Assembly: GCA_964036275.1 (NCBI GenBank)
Contig: OZ038433.1
Span: 29,991,485-30,055,484, forward strand
Direction of reading: 5' to 3'
Length of the DNA: 64,000 bases
DNA from: Litoditis marina
Lineage: Eukaryota; Nematoda; Chromadorea; Rhabditida; Rhabditidae
Program-made: the position numbers and the translations under genes
Shown here: in pieces, positions 1 to 10,833 of the stretch
Layout of the letters: every line of letters begins with the position of its first letter
Numbering within the stretch: position 1 is the first letter of the stretch
Notes under the pieces: generated by a model
Database searches by the model: none
What the model was told of the DNA's origin: nothing
Seen by the model: the letters and a program-made list of their open reading frames with translations, nothing else

Positions 1-3000
1 CTCTCATATTTTCGGTCTGAAGTTCCAGGTGAGTTTTCTTTCGGTTTTGGAATTTTGGAGTTGTAACCTATTTAGAAAGTTTCATCCCAAGTCTTTTATA
101 GTGTTTTTGATCGCCGGGCTATTCAGAACCGGGATTGGTTTTTACGTACCCGAGTTATTAAACAACAAAATAAATGTGGAAAGCACGAGAACGTTTGGCG
201 CGTCGTGAAGGCGTAGCCCTCTCTAACTCTCTTGTCTCCGTTCAGGATATAACTGATACCGGTCTGGAGAAGGCGCATCCGGATGCTAGGATCTATTCGG
301 TGGCAGACACGAGTACCGGGGAACACCTGGGAAGACTATATATTGATCCATTCGACAGGAAGAACAAACGGGGCGGATGGAACACACTTCTCGGCAGAAG
401 TGGGTTTTTTCTCTCCCCCTCTCTCTCTTTCTCTCTCTTTCTCTCTCTCTCTCTTTCTCCCTCTCTCACCCCCCCCCCCCCTTTCTGATGGAAGTCTTTT
501 TTCAGCGGCTTCGGAGGAGCGAGGTCTGGACAAGTTGGTCTACCTGATCGGCTCGGCCGTGGCGCCCACCCAGTCTATTCCCTCCCTGCTGCATCATCAA
601 CAACTGCAGCAGTTGTTGTTCCACGTGAGTTCGTATCATGCTACTGGTTACATTGGTTTTTTGTCGAAAAGACCAACGGAATTTCGGGTTGTTAAGGTAA
701 CTCGAAAATTTACGAGTTAAAACTCAACAACTTGACATCTATGTATACTCGACCTCTCAAAAACAACCCTAAGGCCCAAACATACTACGGGCGGCTGCGG
801 GCGGCATATGATATAAGTATAGCGCCCTCAGACTATTGATCCAATGTGCGGCTGGCTGCGGCTCTCGGCGTTTTGGCGGGCATTCAGAATTTTGCGGGCA
901 AAAGCGGCTGCGGGCGGCGCCGCACGGGGCCGCCATCAGCCGCAAACAGGCTTTGCGGCAATAATAGATTGATTCAATAGTGCCGCGGCGGCTCTCTGCG
1001 TCTGTAAGAATCAATTGTGTTTAAACCCAAAAACACTTGAAAAAACATCATTCAATTTATATCAGTTTCTTTCCTAATAATTAATAAATATAATCCTTTG
1101 TCATTTACATGGTTTTCATTTTTTTTTCTTATGATTTGAACTTTTCATCTCTTTTCGAATCGAAAAGGCTTTTAAAAGCAAGAAGAATGAAATGTGGGAG
1201 GAAAAGCGAAAAAACATCCCGAAGAGCATTCACTATTCTGATCTTCCCATTCTTAATGGGTTGAAAGAGAAGGGAGCTCGATAACCACAACTGAACGGGT
1301 TTCTCAGAGAGCATATTGAAACACTTATTACTATCAATTATCAGTCTGATTTCTCCAAAATCACTCTGAAGATAGCAGCGCCGCAGCCAGACGCAAACGC
1401 ACGTACATACTTCAATCAGAATGCGTTTGCGGGCGTCTGCGTGCGTCTGCGGGGCGGCGCGTCAAAACCACCACTCCGCCGCAGACGCACGCAGCCGCAG
1501 ACGCCCGCAGCCGCCCGTAGTATGTTAGGCCCTTTAGTCGGTAAGTGTTCTAAACTGAGCTCATTTCTTCCAAAAAAATCCAAGTTTCGAAATTTGGACT
1601 CAACTAGCACTGTCTATGAATGGACTATGATGCCCTTCCATTTCAGTTCGGTCGTTCCGTGAAGCTGTTGCTGTAGTTATGAACTATTCTATTCTATATA
1701 TTAATAATCACAATTCTTATAATAAGGAACGATTTCCTTATGTCTTCGATTTCAGTTCGGTCGTTCGGTGCAGTTGTTGCTGTCCCGTTCCCCGTACCGG
1801 GACATCGCTGTCCCCTGGGCCCCGTTCTACGCCAGTGACTGGGACGCCGTGGACATGTTCCCCGCCTTCCTACAGTTCTTCGTCTTCAAACCCACCCTGC
1901 TACAGGAACTCAGCTCACCCCATCACGTGAGTATTCGTTAGTTTTTGAGTTATTGTTAGGTATTTAGGGGTCTATCCTCGAAACACTAGACGCCACAATG
2001 ATGTAAAATATCACAATTGTCTTTTGGTGGTGTTTTTTTCTTCAACCCCACGCGGCTACAGGAACTTAGCTCACCCCATTATGTGAATTGTTTGTTTCGA
2101 TCTGAAACGAATATCTGGGGGAAAACATGAGCGATGAATGGGAACATTTGGTCTTTCTCGACAAGAAACACATGTTTTGTATTAGTGTTTGAGAGATTGG
2201 GGTGACGTCTGTCACCAAAACAGCACGAGGCAGCCAAAACATACATATTAGGGTTGTTAAAGACAAACTCAAAACTCGACTCGACTCGAAAATTTTCGAG
2301 TCGTGTCGAACTCGAAATTTGAAAACTCGATTTTTTCTGAAATTCGAAAATTTCCAAAATCGAAATTTTCCACTCGAAAAATGACGGTTTTTGAAGGTAA
2401 AAATGTGAAAATTCAAATGTTTGGTTACGAAACTCGAAAAACTCGAAATTCTTCTGCCTTCTAAACTCGAAAACTCGATTTTCTCAAAACTCAAAAAACT
2501 CGAAAACTCGAAAGCTCGATTTTTTGAAAAATTTTGAACTCGATTAACAACCCTAATACATATGCATGTTGCTGTTTGCAGGTGACTGGAGCCGAGCTCA
2601 CGGACGTGCAGTCCAACCATGTGTCACTGGCCCTGTCACGAGCCAGTCTCTGGGAGACGTATCGCACCCTCTTTTGGTCCGACTTCGATCTGTCCATATT
2701 CGAGATGGAGGAGAGAAAGTACGTTTTCCCTATTTGGACTTTTTACGCCAGTCTGACTAGTGAATAAAATATGCGTATTGTGAACAGTAAGAAAGTGGCC
2801 TGAGCCTGAGAGAAGTTATACCGTAGCTCTCCTAATCGCAGTACAGTATCTGTGATGTTTATCGTTCACAGTTTGTTTGTTCTGAGATTGGACGAGAGTG
2901 AACTAAAAAACAATATGGGTAAAAGGAAAGTACTTTTCCTCAATTACTGTCCTTCTCCACACATATTTGTTGTTTTTGATGTTTTCTTATCTCTTTAGAG

Positions 3001-4336
3001 AGTTCCGTCTTATCTAGTGGTATTTGTCGTTTGATTAGATTTTTTAGGCCGAACATTATAGATCAACGAAATATCAAACTACCACGGAGAATCGGTCACT
3101 CCCTTAAATTGTGCTTTACAGGCAAAAGTTCTGGCTGGACATGTACCGCGAGATGTCGAAGGAGTATTTCCCGTTCCGAATGCACAAGAATGACTATCAG
3201 CCGTGCTCTTTCGTGCCCATATTCGCCATGCAACCGCACATGGGAATGTACTACAGAAAGCTATGGACCGAGGTTGGTTGGACGATATTTCTTCCATGTT
3301 TTTTTCACGTCTTTTTACATGTGAGATACGGTTAACGCCTCATTGAAAAACCTAACCTCGGATCGTTTTGTTTGAATAAGCGCAAAATTAAACATGGTAT
3401 AGTTATAATGGGCGCGACATTAAATATGGCATAGTTGTTGTGATTGGGAAAAATATAGTTGAAAAATATATTCTCAGTCCAGGCACCCTTTTTATTTTGA
3501 TCATTGATACTGATAACATACTTCAAAAAAGTTGTCTATATTATCTATTTGTATTCTTTCGAAACTTTTCCGTCCATTTACCCATTTGGAGTGCCACATA
3601 CTATGTGGAAGTCACGTGTAATGGCTAACAACTCTATTCTATTCTATTCCAGATGCTGGCTTTGGACGTGCACGAGACGTTTGACGCGGAGAATGATGTG
3701 CAGCGGACGGGTGAGAGACTGAAGGCGACCATTCTCAACAAGGGAGCCGGAGACGTGCAGAAGGAACTATACCGACGATTCCAGGTAACTAGGTTGTAGA
3801 AACCAGTGATCGTACTCACCAATGTCGCGGTCGCGGGAACGTAACCAGCCCACTATTTTGGTGTTCTACCTTCCCGCGGAAGGTATTTTAGATTCCCTAG
3901 GATTAGTGAATACGGTCGGTCTATTTCACGAAGAGTGAACTGTTTTATATTTCAAATCCAAATACGTAAAACATCATGATTCCCTTTTCATTCAATCTGG
4001 GAAAACTCATTGCCTTGAAATGCCTTCCGATTGAAAAATGAGGAATTTGGCGTATTCCAATCGAAAATTGGTTTTATTATGAAACATAGTTTGAGCTGAA
4101 TATTGTATAAGAATAACGAATAGAAATTTCAGAGCATAGAGAAAAGTATTCAGACACCAAAAGATTCTATTAAAGACCGAAAAAGAGGCAAAGATGCAAA
4201 ACTTATTGTAGCACTGTACTGTTCACAGGGTCGCGATCCGAGCGTTGGAGCTATTTGTGACTTCTACGACCCGCCTGCATTCTACGATATGGAGGAAAAC
4301 CGAACAAACAGCTCAGAACAACAAATGAACTCTTGA
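1..4336 (+). CDS. M3-family peptidase-like protein, 5' end outside window, predicted inactive
   Basis: Seen: eight in-phase exons, 1-28, 246-399, 506-624, 1756-1926, 2582-2718, 3122-3272, 3653-3784 and 4229-4336 (TGA), giving about 332 residues. Exon 1 reads SHIFGLKFQ. Exon 2 has YSVADTSTGEHLGRLYID, the typical M3 strand segment (family form: GEvIGkFYLDLYPREGKYG). Exon 3 ends with SLLHHQQLQQLLFH and exon 4 starts FGRSVQLLLS; this aligns without gaps to the active-site helix of thimet oligopeptidase-type enzymes. The C-terminus has MYYRKLWTE and the GRDPSVGAICDF segment typical of the M3 end (GRDP). Known: M3 enzymes are zinc oligopeptidases using HExxH plus a downstream Glu. Here HEFGH has become FHFGR, and the DFxExPS segment reads DWDAVDMFP, so both zinc His, the catalytic Glu and the third ligand appear lost. 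Inferred: a pseudo-peptidase, perhaps a peptide-binding or regulatory protein. The N-terminal half lies left of the window. Intron 3 carries a TIR element and intron 4 a second repeat. Confidence 0.8.
770..1536. mobile_element. TIR element (MITE-like), GGGCGGCTGCGGGCG termini
   Basis: Inverted ends of about 34 bp: CATACTACGGGCGGCTGCGG near 780-800 and its complement near 1505-1523, with similar GGCCC/GGGCC outer bases flanked by TAA/TTA-like sequence. The termini are GC-rich against an AT-rich core. No transposase reading frame is visible, so it is non-autonomous. It lies in intron 3 of the M3-like gene. Confidence 0.6.
1637..1676 (+). pseudogene. Duplicated 5' piece of M3-gene exon 4, ending in stop
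   Basis: An acceptor TTTCAG followed by 27 bases encoding FGRSVKLLL and then TAG. It nearly repeats the real acceptor and first 27 bases of exon 4 at 1750-1782 (FGRSVQLLL). Splicing exon 3 to this copy keeps frame and stops after nine residues, so it could act as a poison exon; it may equally be a decayed tandem duplicate. Confidence 0.7.
2037..2090 (+). pseudogene. Duplicated 3' piece of M3-gene exon 4
   Basis: About 45 bases close to the end of exon 4, including the CTACAGGAACTCAGCTCACC stretch (here with one T for C) and the following CCCAT. The donor is damaged: TATGTGAAT in place of CACGTGAGT. It lies 0.1 kb past the real exon end, so exon 4 is bracketed by fragments of itself. Confidence 0.7.
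2248..2556. mobile_element. TIR repeat with ACTCGAAA-rich body, copy 1
   Basis: Perfect 13 bp termini TTAGGGTTGTTAA / TTAACAACCCTAA enclose a body made almost wholly of short variants of AACTCGAAA. It lies in intron 4 of the M3-like gene, ending 25 bases before the exon 5 acceptor. A second copy is at 52369-52893. Confidence 0.75.
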
Positions 4337-4839
4337 ACTCTCGTACAACCGGGTACCACATAACTTGAGAGTACTTCTTTCCCCTAATTTATGTCATAAT
4401 TTCCATTTCTAAGGAAAGTGTAAAATCTGTCGGTCGAGCCTTTGATGTAGAATAGTAGAAGGGCTGGGTGGCAGGGGAAAATGTGGTTGAGGAGAGTTCC
4501 AATTCAGTTTATTCGAAGATAGAAATACATTATTTATGATTTAGACTAGTGTTAGGTTTAGTTTTTCGGTCGTTTTCTAAGACACCAAGTTGATTATTTG
4601 TTCTGCGTGTATAGTCTGTATAGGCTTTATGATGATTTTTTTGTTTTTGTTGTTGCGGTTCATTTCCATTCGATTGTGTAGATAAATTTTTTTTAAAACC
4701 TCACTTTGTACAAATGGGGTTTTTTCTCTCAGTGGTCGCAATACTCCACGTTGTTTTTTTTTTAATTTTTGCATGTTTTGTATGCCATTTTTGTTTATGA
4801 AACATAAGTTATTCGATTCAGGTTCTATGATTTTGTTTC

Positions 4840-4841
4840 AG
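4840..4841 (+). promoter_or_regulatory. Candidate trans-splice or 5'UTR acceptor before TFIIE-alpha
   Basis: TTTTGTTTCAG ends here, 77 bases before the TFIIE-alpha ATG, with no upstream coding exon visible in the 500 bases since the M3 gene stop. In nematodes this is the usual layout for a spliced-leader acceptor. Whether SL1 or SL2 would be used cannot be told from sequence. Confidence 0.45.
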
Positions 4842-4918
4842 CATTCTATAATTTAGTTCTGGCAGTTTAGCAGATTCTATAATAAGTTGTTCGATCAAGA
4901 ATCAGATTTAGCTCAAGA

Positions 4919-7900
4919 ATGTCTTCTGGAGCCACAGCTTCGACGTCAAACGAGAAGCCAGATGTGACAATTGTCACCGAGGTGCCACCAAGTCTCCACA
5001 AAGCACTACTGCTGGTTGTCAAGAATTTCTTCTCACCGGTAAGTACAATTTTCTGTTTTGAATAGATATGTATTAATGTGTAGAGCTGTAAAGTTTGTGT
5101 AGAAATCACGTTTTATGAAAATTGAGTGTAGTCTACATAGAAACCACATTTTCCACTTGCTTCATCCTAAATAGGTGGAAAAAACGTACATTTGTGGGTC
5201 CCAAGAATGGAACTCGACCAATTTATGTATTACAGGAGCATTATATCATTGTGTACTATATTATGCGAGCCGTGTGCATTCGGGAAGAAAATCTGAGGGG
5301 GAAGATTCAGTTCGATCAGAGACAACTTCGGCAGGTTCGGGTTATTCATCGTACAATACAGGAATACAACGGTTACTCTGGTAATCGAAAATTGGCGGCC
5401 AATTACACAAGCAACCGGGTTGATATCAACCAAAAAGCAACCCGGTTGCTATTGTAAAGGAAATTCGGTTGCTTTCAAAAAGCAACCGGAAAACAACCAA
5501 AGAACCAACCAACTTTTCTATACAAAAGCAACCGAGTTTTGTGAAGTAATAAAGGGTCGTTGATTTCAATATCAACCCGGTTGCTTTTGTAAAGATAGGT
5601 TGGTTGCTTCTCAAAAGCAATCCTGTTGCTTTTTGGTTGCTTTGAAAATCAACTAAATTTTCTTTACCAAAGCAACCGGGTTGACTTTTGATTGATATCA
5701 ACCCGGTTGCTTCTGTAATCCGCCAAAATGGCCTATATCTCTGCGAAAGCTGGAAAAAACGTTACTATTCCGAATTATATTCCGAACTTGGTGAAGTTCA
5801 TGTTTTGAATCGATATAGGAAACATGGGTTTCCTATCTTTAAGACAGTCAGTGGTGTACGACGGTAATGTAGGCTATGTTGAAAACAGCTGATTAGACAA
5901 GAGTGTGTCTTATTATTAATTTTAAATTGCATTAGGTGTGACTTGAACTACTCCTACAGTACTATTATTCCTGTTTTCCAGCAACTAGCTACTCTGAAGG
6001 CAGAAAAGTTGGTGAAGGAGCGGCTTTTGTCACAGAAGAACGAGAATGGTCGCTCTGTTTCCATCATTTTCTACTACATCAACTATCGCGCTATCATCAA
6101 TGTACTGAAGTACAAAATTGATCACATGCGGTGAGTTTATACTATTCCTAATCGTGCAGAAAGTGTTGTGTTAGTGTGAATTTAAAGTAGGCTGATTATG
6201 TGGACCAATCCCGATGTATCGGTCCTTTAAACTGCAGTTGAGAAATTTATTGCGGTGTAAAGGACCGGAGCGTTGGGATTGGTCCACATAATCGTCTTTC
6301 TTTCTGTTTCAAGTCTTTCATTCAGGTAGAATGTGATCTTTCTTCATTGAATCTTACCCACTGCGTTAACTTAACCATGCGGTTTATTGATTTACTTGCT
6401 ACCTACTTCAAGCGATTTCTAGATTTCTCATTGTGAATGACTATAATGTTTTACGGCAATTATTTCAGCCGTGTGTTTTTATTCATTCTAATATAGCTTA
6501 GAAGTGAATCGTGTGTTACAGACAGAAGCTAGAAGCGAAAGAGAAAGAAGACGTCCAAAAGGCGATCTATCGATGTGAGGGATGTGGCTCACAGTACGAG
6601 GTGGGACACGCATTCTCACATCACGTGTACTTTTTGGGTTTTGGACTTGATCTGATATCGACTGACATTTTGCTTGGAAACAAACATACCTATCTTTAAA
6701 CGGAACTTGTGGGAAAATGGCGTCGGATGTTTCAAGCGGTAACCCTGAAATTACCCCCTTCGGAGGTCCCGATTCTTTACATCTTTTGATCGAATTCTGA
6801 AAGCAGTCGTAGCAAATGAATGTACAAGTGTGTGTCATTATGAAGATTTTTAAAATTTCAAGATACGAACGTATGACTGTTACACATACACATATTTAGG
6901 TCATGTGCACTATATGTCGCACTTTTCTATACTATTAGTCAATTTCACAGTCATGTGAAACTGTGGAACATGTAATAACAATTTGCACACTGCCTCATTA
7001 GAATTCCAGCTTCACGTGATTACTCAATTGACTTGTAGTATGTGCCATGTTGTCTTTTGTTCAGACATTGGATATCGATCGAATAATCGACCACATGACT
7101 GGCGGACTGAAGTGTTGGCGTTGTCAGGGAGTGGTCACGCAGGACGACTCGGGGGGACCCACTCAGACCACCCGGTACGAAAATGGGTTCATTATACAAA
7201 TTGTAAAGTTTGAAAAAAGGACAAAGTGTCGAAAGTTTTGGTGCGAATTCATGAGATTTGATGTGTTTTGAATGAGAAACGGCTTTCTTACTGAAGAATA
7301 GTCGCACTTTACTGACGTGTGATTTCAAAAAGAAGTTTTCTGACTAACTGTAACGGGGTTGCCTTCATCCTCATGCTCAGTTCCCGTTATTCACATCTAT
7401 TCGGGTATTGCGATAAGGTTGTAATTTTTTAGGTATAGTATAAATAAAAAAATAAATAAGTATTATTGAAATGTATGTCTTTTAAATTGTTGTGTTTTTC
7501 TTGTAGATCACTGTTGGCCCGGTTCAACGAGCAAATGCTGCCGTTATTCGCTGCGATCAGGGAGCTGGCTGGTATTCAGTTGGCGCCTCATTTGCTGGAA
7601 CCAGATATCAACCAATTTCTCGCCGAAGAGGATAAGAGTAAGTCATTGTTGTTTCTCTCTCTCTAGTGGGCTGGTTATCCAAATAAAACACCTGATACAA
7701 ACATACGTAAAATACCTTCACACTTCACAGGTCGAGAAAAGTGAGTATGTGTAACTAAAACTGCCGTATTTTGGTCACCACTCATAGTTTGTGAGACGTG
7801 TGCTGTCTCAAAAGTGACCATACGTCGATCGAAATCTAGCAAAAGTGAGCATCTGTCAATATCGAAATTGGGGGGTATTTTACGTATGACAACAAAGTCG

Positions 7901-10209
7901 GCTGACGAATGTATTCGTTTCCAGCGCAAACGTAGGGCGACTTTGTTTGTAGTTCATAGATTCACCCGTTTTCTTTCGAAACTGGGATTTCAAACTACCC
8001 GAATTCCAATAACTGTCGAACTTTACTGTTCAAAATCCAATTTACCTACCAGTTTTCTTCAGTTTGGTCATTCACATAAAACGAGTGATTTTCAATACAC
8101 TTCTGTGCACAACAAAGTCGCCGCATGTATGTTCCAGCATACGTGACATAGTGAGCATGAGCAGCTCCAAAAGTGAGCATGAGCAGCCCCGAAAACACAA
8201 AATAATAGTAATTTTGCCTAGATTCTTCAACATTCACCCCAGAAAGTGATCATGGCACAATCGGATTCGGGAAAAAGTGAGCTTTAGCCAATATCAGAAT
8301 AAGGGGGTATTTTACGCATGTGTTTCAGCGGAACAACAGCAATTGGTCGACTTTTCCAACCCGGACCGCGGCTCGCTGGGCGGAAAGGCGTACGCGGCAC
8401 ATCGCGGGGCCAACACCATCCGATACCAGGAGGGAGACTCGATCACCGTCGATCTCAATGCCGACATCAACAGGTTAGATACACTTTATCAACAAAAAGG
8501 ATACGTTTTTGCAGAACAGTGGTCTGGTTTTGATGAAAACGAGCTACTTTTTTCACCTAAAAAAATGTTTCTTCGCGATTGAACACGCGTCTTTCTCGGG
8601 GGTTGAAAGAAGACTTGGGGGCAGATTTGGGGAGCACGTGATGAATTATTGGGCAACACGTTCGGATGCTGTGTTTTGCGCACATTTTGAACTTGTCTTC
8701 GTCTCGATTTGTTCACACGCGTGATGACACGTTTTGTTTCAACTTCTAGTATCTGAGCAGAAAGATGTTTGGCTGAATCATATATGATGTCATTTGATGG
8801 GGATTGAAGTATTTTATTTTATATATCTGATTTCAGTAAACCAATGGAGGAGGCGAAGCAGGTGCCCCTCTGGCTGCAGGATGACGCCATCGCCGGAAGT
8901 ACGGAACACGCGCAGGCGGCAGCCGCACTCGCAGCTGAAACGTGGGTCATCGAAACGATCCATGCTCTATATATCTCTACCTCTCTCTCTATCTCTTTCT
9001 TTCTCTCTCTCTCTCTCTCTCTCCATCTCTCTCTCTCTCTCCATCTCTCTCCATCTCTCTCTCTCTCTCTCCTATTCTCGTTTTCACGATTTTATATGAC
9101 TATATGAGTTTTTTCTTAATATTCGACGTTATGGAGAGGTCGCGAGAATTCAAAGCTGTAGATAATTTACAGCTTGGCGGTGTATGTTCCACTTTAATGT
9201 TCATTAGTTTGTTATCTTTCAGTAGTCTGGGCAGGGATGACACGAAGCCTTCTACGTCGAAGACGATTGACATGTTGGTCAAGTTGGAGGGAGAGAGTGA
9301 GCAGCCGCCGGCTAAGATGGTCAAACTGGAGGAGACCGAGGATGGACAGGTTAATATTAATCGATTGTAGTAATAATAATAATGATGATAATAGTAATAA
9401 TATTCTGGGAGTAATGTACAATTATCACCACCCTGAGACCGAAAATGGGATGATGAGAACCCCCAGGGGTAGGGTGGATCTCTACTCATTTACTGCAGAG
9501 TCAAGTCGAGTGGGGAGATCGTTAATCAGTTCCGGGTATGTACTTTCACCCCCCCCCCCCATTTTGTATTGTAGGGGGGGGGGGGGGGGGGGGGTTGTCG
9601 AAGTTGTAACCACACTAAGAAGGACCACATCATGTGTGTCTACTTTTTCAGGTTATCAAGCGGGAGCTGGACGAGTCTGAAGGCGAAGAGGGCAATGACG
9701 AAGAGGAAGAGGAGACGGTAGATGTACAGGGACAGAAGGTTCGTTTTATAGTTGTAATAGTAATAATGATACTAACATAATGGTTATTATGATGATTTTT
9801 GCGACAACTGTTCCGAAAGTGTGTTACTTGTTTACTTCATTGAGATGATTAGAGGATAATAACTACTTCAAATTATTAATCGTTTCGTAAATTTTTTTTT
9901 GAGATTGAACTCGAAGTTGTGAGCTGCAAGGCCGTCAATAACTGGCTATGTTCAATTTTGGGCTCCGACACTCTGCTACCACTCCTATTATGTTACTTTT
10001 GTATGGCACGTAGTTTTTCCATGACACGTGATTTAACATGTACAATATAAGATCAAATTGACATGCAAGTGTTGTCAACCACAACAATAATAATGGTGTT
10101 GATGTTGTAGATTCCTCTGAGTGAGGTGACCCCCGAAATGGTAGAATCAATGACGGACGACGAGAGACAACGATACGTGACTCTGGTACAGGAGCAGATG
10201 GATTATTGA
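4919..10209 (+). CDS. gtf-2E1: Transcription initiation factor IIE subunit alpha
   Basis: Eleven in-phase exons: 4919-5038, 5236-5334, 5982-6130, 6522-6600, 7065-7174, 7507-7637, 8329-8473, 8837-8941, 9223-9349, 9652-9738, 10111-10209; 416 residues. It opens MSSGATASTS, then a winged-helix region of about residues 25-120 (VYYIMRAVCIREENLR, FYYINYRAIINVLKYKIDHM). A zinc ribbon follows with Cys141, Cys144, Cys166 and Cys169 (CEGC, CWRC), the same 25-residue spacing as the human protein. Next comes the family signature LLARFNEQMLPLFAAIRE. The tail is acidic (EGEEGNDEEEEE, near residue 370) and ends in a short helix, TPEMVESMTDDERQRYVTL. Known: TFIIE-alpha pairs with TFIIE-beta, recruits TFIIH to RNA polymerase II and stimulates its kinase and helicase. 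The length suits the family. Introns 2, 3, 8 and 9 hold a MITE, a palindromic MITE, a CT tract and a C/G hairpin; exon 7's acceptor lies in repeated sequence. Confidence 0.9.
5389..5727. mobile_element. MITE with internal AAGCAACCGG units
   Basis: Inverted ends of about 40 bp (TTGGCGG, AATTACA, AAGCAACCGGGTTGATATCA) at 5391-5430 and 5681-5725. Between them the GGTTGCT motif recurs in both orientations more than ten times. It lies in intron 2 of TFIIE-alpha and has no coding capacity. Confidence 0.65.
6194..6293. mobile_element. Palindromic 100 bp MITE, copy 1
   Basis: GATTATGTGGACCAATCCC and its exact complement close a 100 bp hairpin whose arms also carry GGTCCTTTAAACTGCA and its near-complement. 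It is in intron 3 of TFIIE-alpha. Other copies are at 53564-53660 and 57892-58014. Confidence 0.75.
8972..9075 (+). repeat. CT microsatellite in TFIIE-alpha intron 8
   Basis: About 100 bases of almost pure pyrimidine, CTCTCT with interspersed CCAT. A simple repeat; the ORF running through it is a shadow. Confidence 0.9.
9545..9594. repeat. Poly-C / poly-G inverted run
   Basis: A run of 13 C, a 17-base spacer and a run of about 20 G in intron 9 of TFIIE-alpha. It could fold as a very stable hairpin in the transcript or as a G-quadruplex. Homopolymer length may not be exact in an assembly. Confidence 0.85.
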
Positions 10210-10638
10210 TCGGTTTCTTATGGGATATTGATTGATTCTTATGGAGAATGTACTTGAAGAACATTTTGATCTATGTTGAGCGTTTTTTAGTTTGTTGTCT
10301 CTGGCAGTGCCAGAATAAGTGAATGATGTGTTTGTTTGTTTTTAGTGCTCCTCTTCTTTTTTCAGAGATGTTTTGTTTATGTGTTTTCCCATGATTGTCG
10401 TAGGCGCTGAACTCATTCTTTCTTCGATTTATCAAGTTTTTATGGGTATTCAAAGAATTGTAGTTCTGATTTTTGTTGTTTGTTGTCATGAACTTTTCAA
10501 GTTGAGTTGTGAAGATATATGTTGTGAGGCGACAGGGAAGCGGAAATGAACGAGAAAATAAGATGTGCGAAAAAGAGGTTTATTGAGATGTATGTGAAAT
10601 CGAATGAAACAAGTAGCAAAAAGTAGTTGTGGAACGGT

Positions 10639-10833
10639 ATAGTCGCCATTTTTCCCATAAAGACAGCAGAGGGCTCGATTGATCGAGCAATGCGGGGCGA
10701 GCGGTCGTTGATTACTTGCCAGCAGTTGAGAGAGTGTGTAGATCAATGATACGCAGACTGGCTGGCCCCTCGCCAGATCCCGCCACTCACGGAATCATGG
10801 TACGGTGTCCACAACGGTTTGACCAATCCTATA
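10639..10833. mobile_element. MITE family Q, copy 1 (uninterrupted)
   Basis: Starts TATAGTCGCCATTT and ends CCTATA. Shared internal words include GATTGATCGAGCAATGCGGG, GGTCGTTGATTACTTGCCAG and CCACAACGGTTTGACC. About 195 bp, no coding capacity. Related copies at 28715-29230, 54027-54546 and 61574-61786. Confidence 0.75.

Noticed and set aside
174..488. Open frame starting at an internal ATG before the first full M3 exon
   Set aside because: The coding match begins after the TTCAG at 245 and continues the frame of exon 1-28; the upstream ATG lies in intron 1 and the frame's end is a CT/C tract.
2079..2357. Frames over the ACTCGAAA repeat (also 52310-52902)
   Set aside because: The EFRVLKLE-type peptides come from a short DNA repeat and change with copy and frame.
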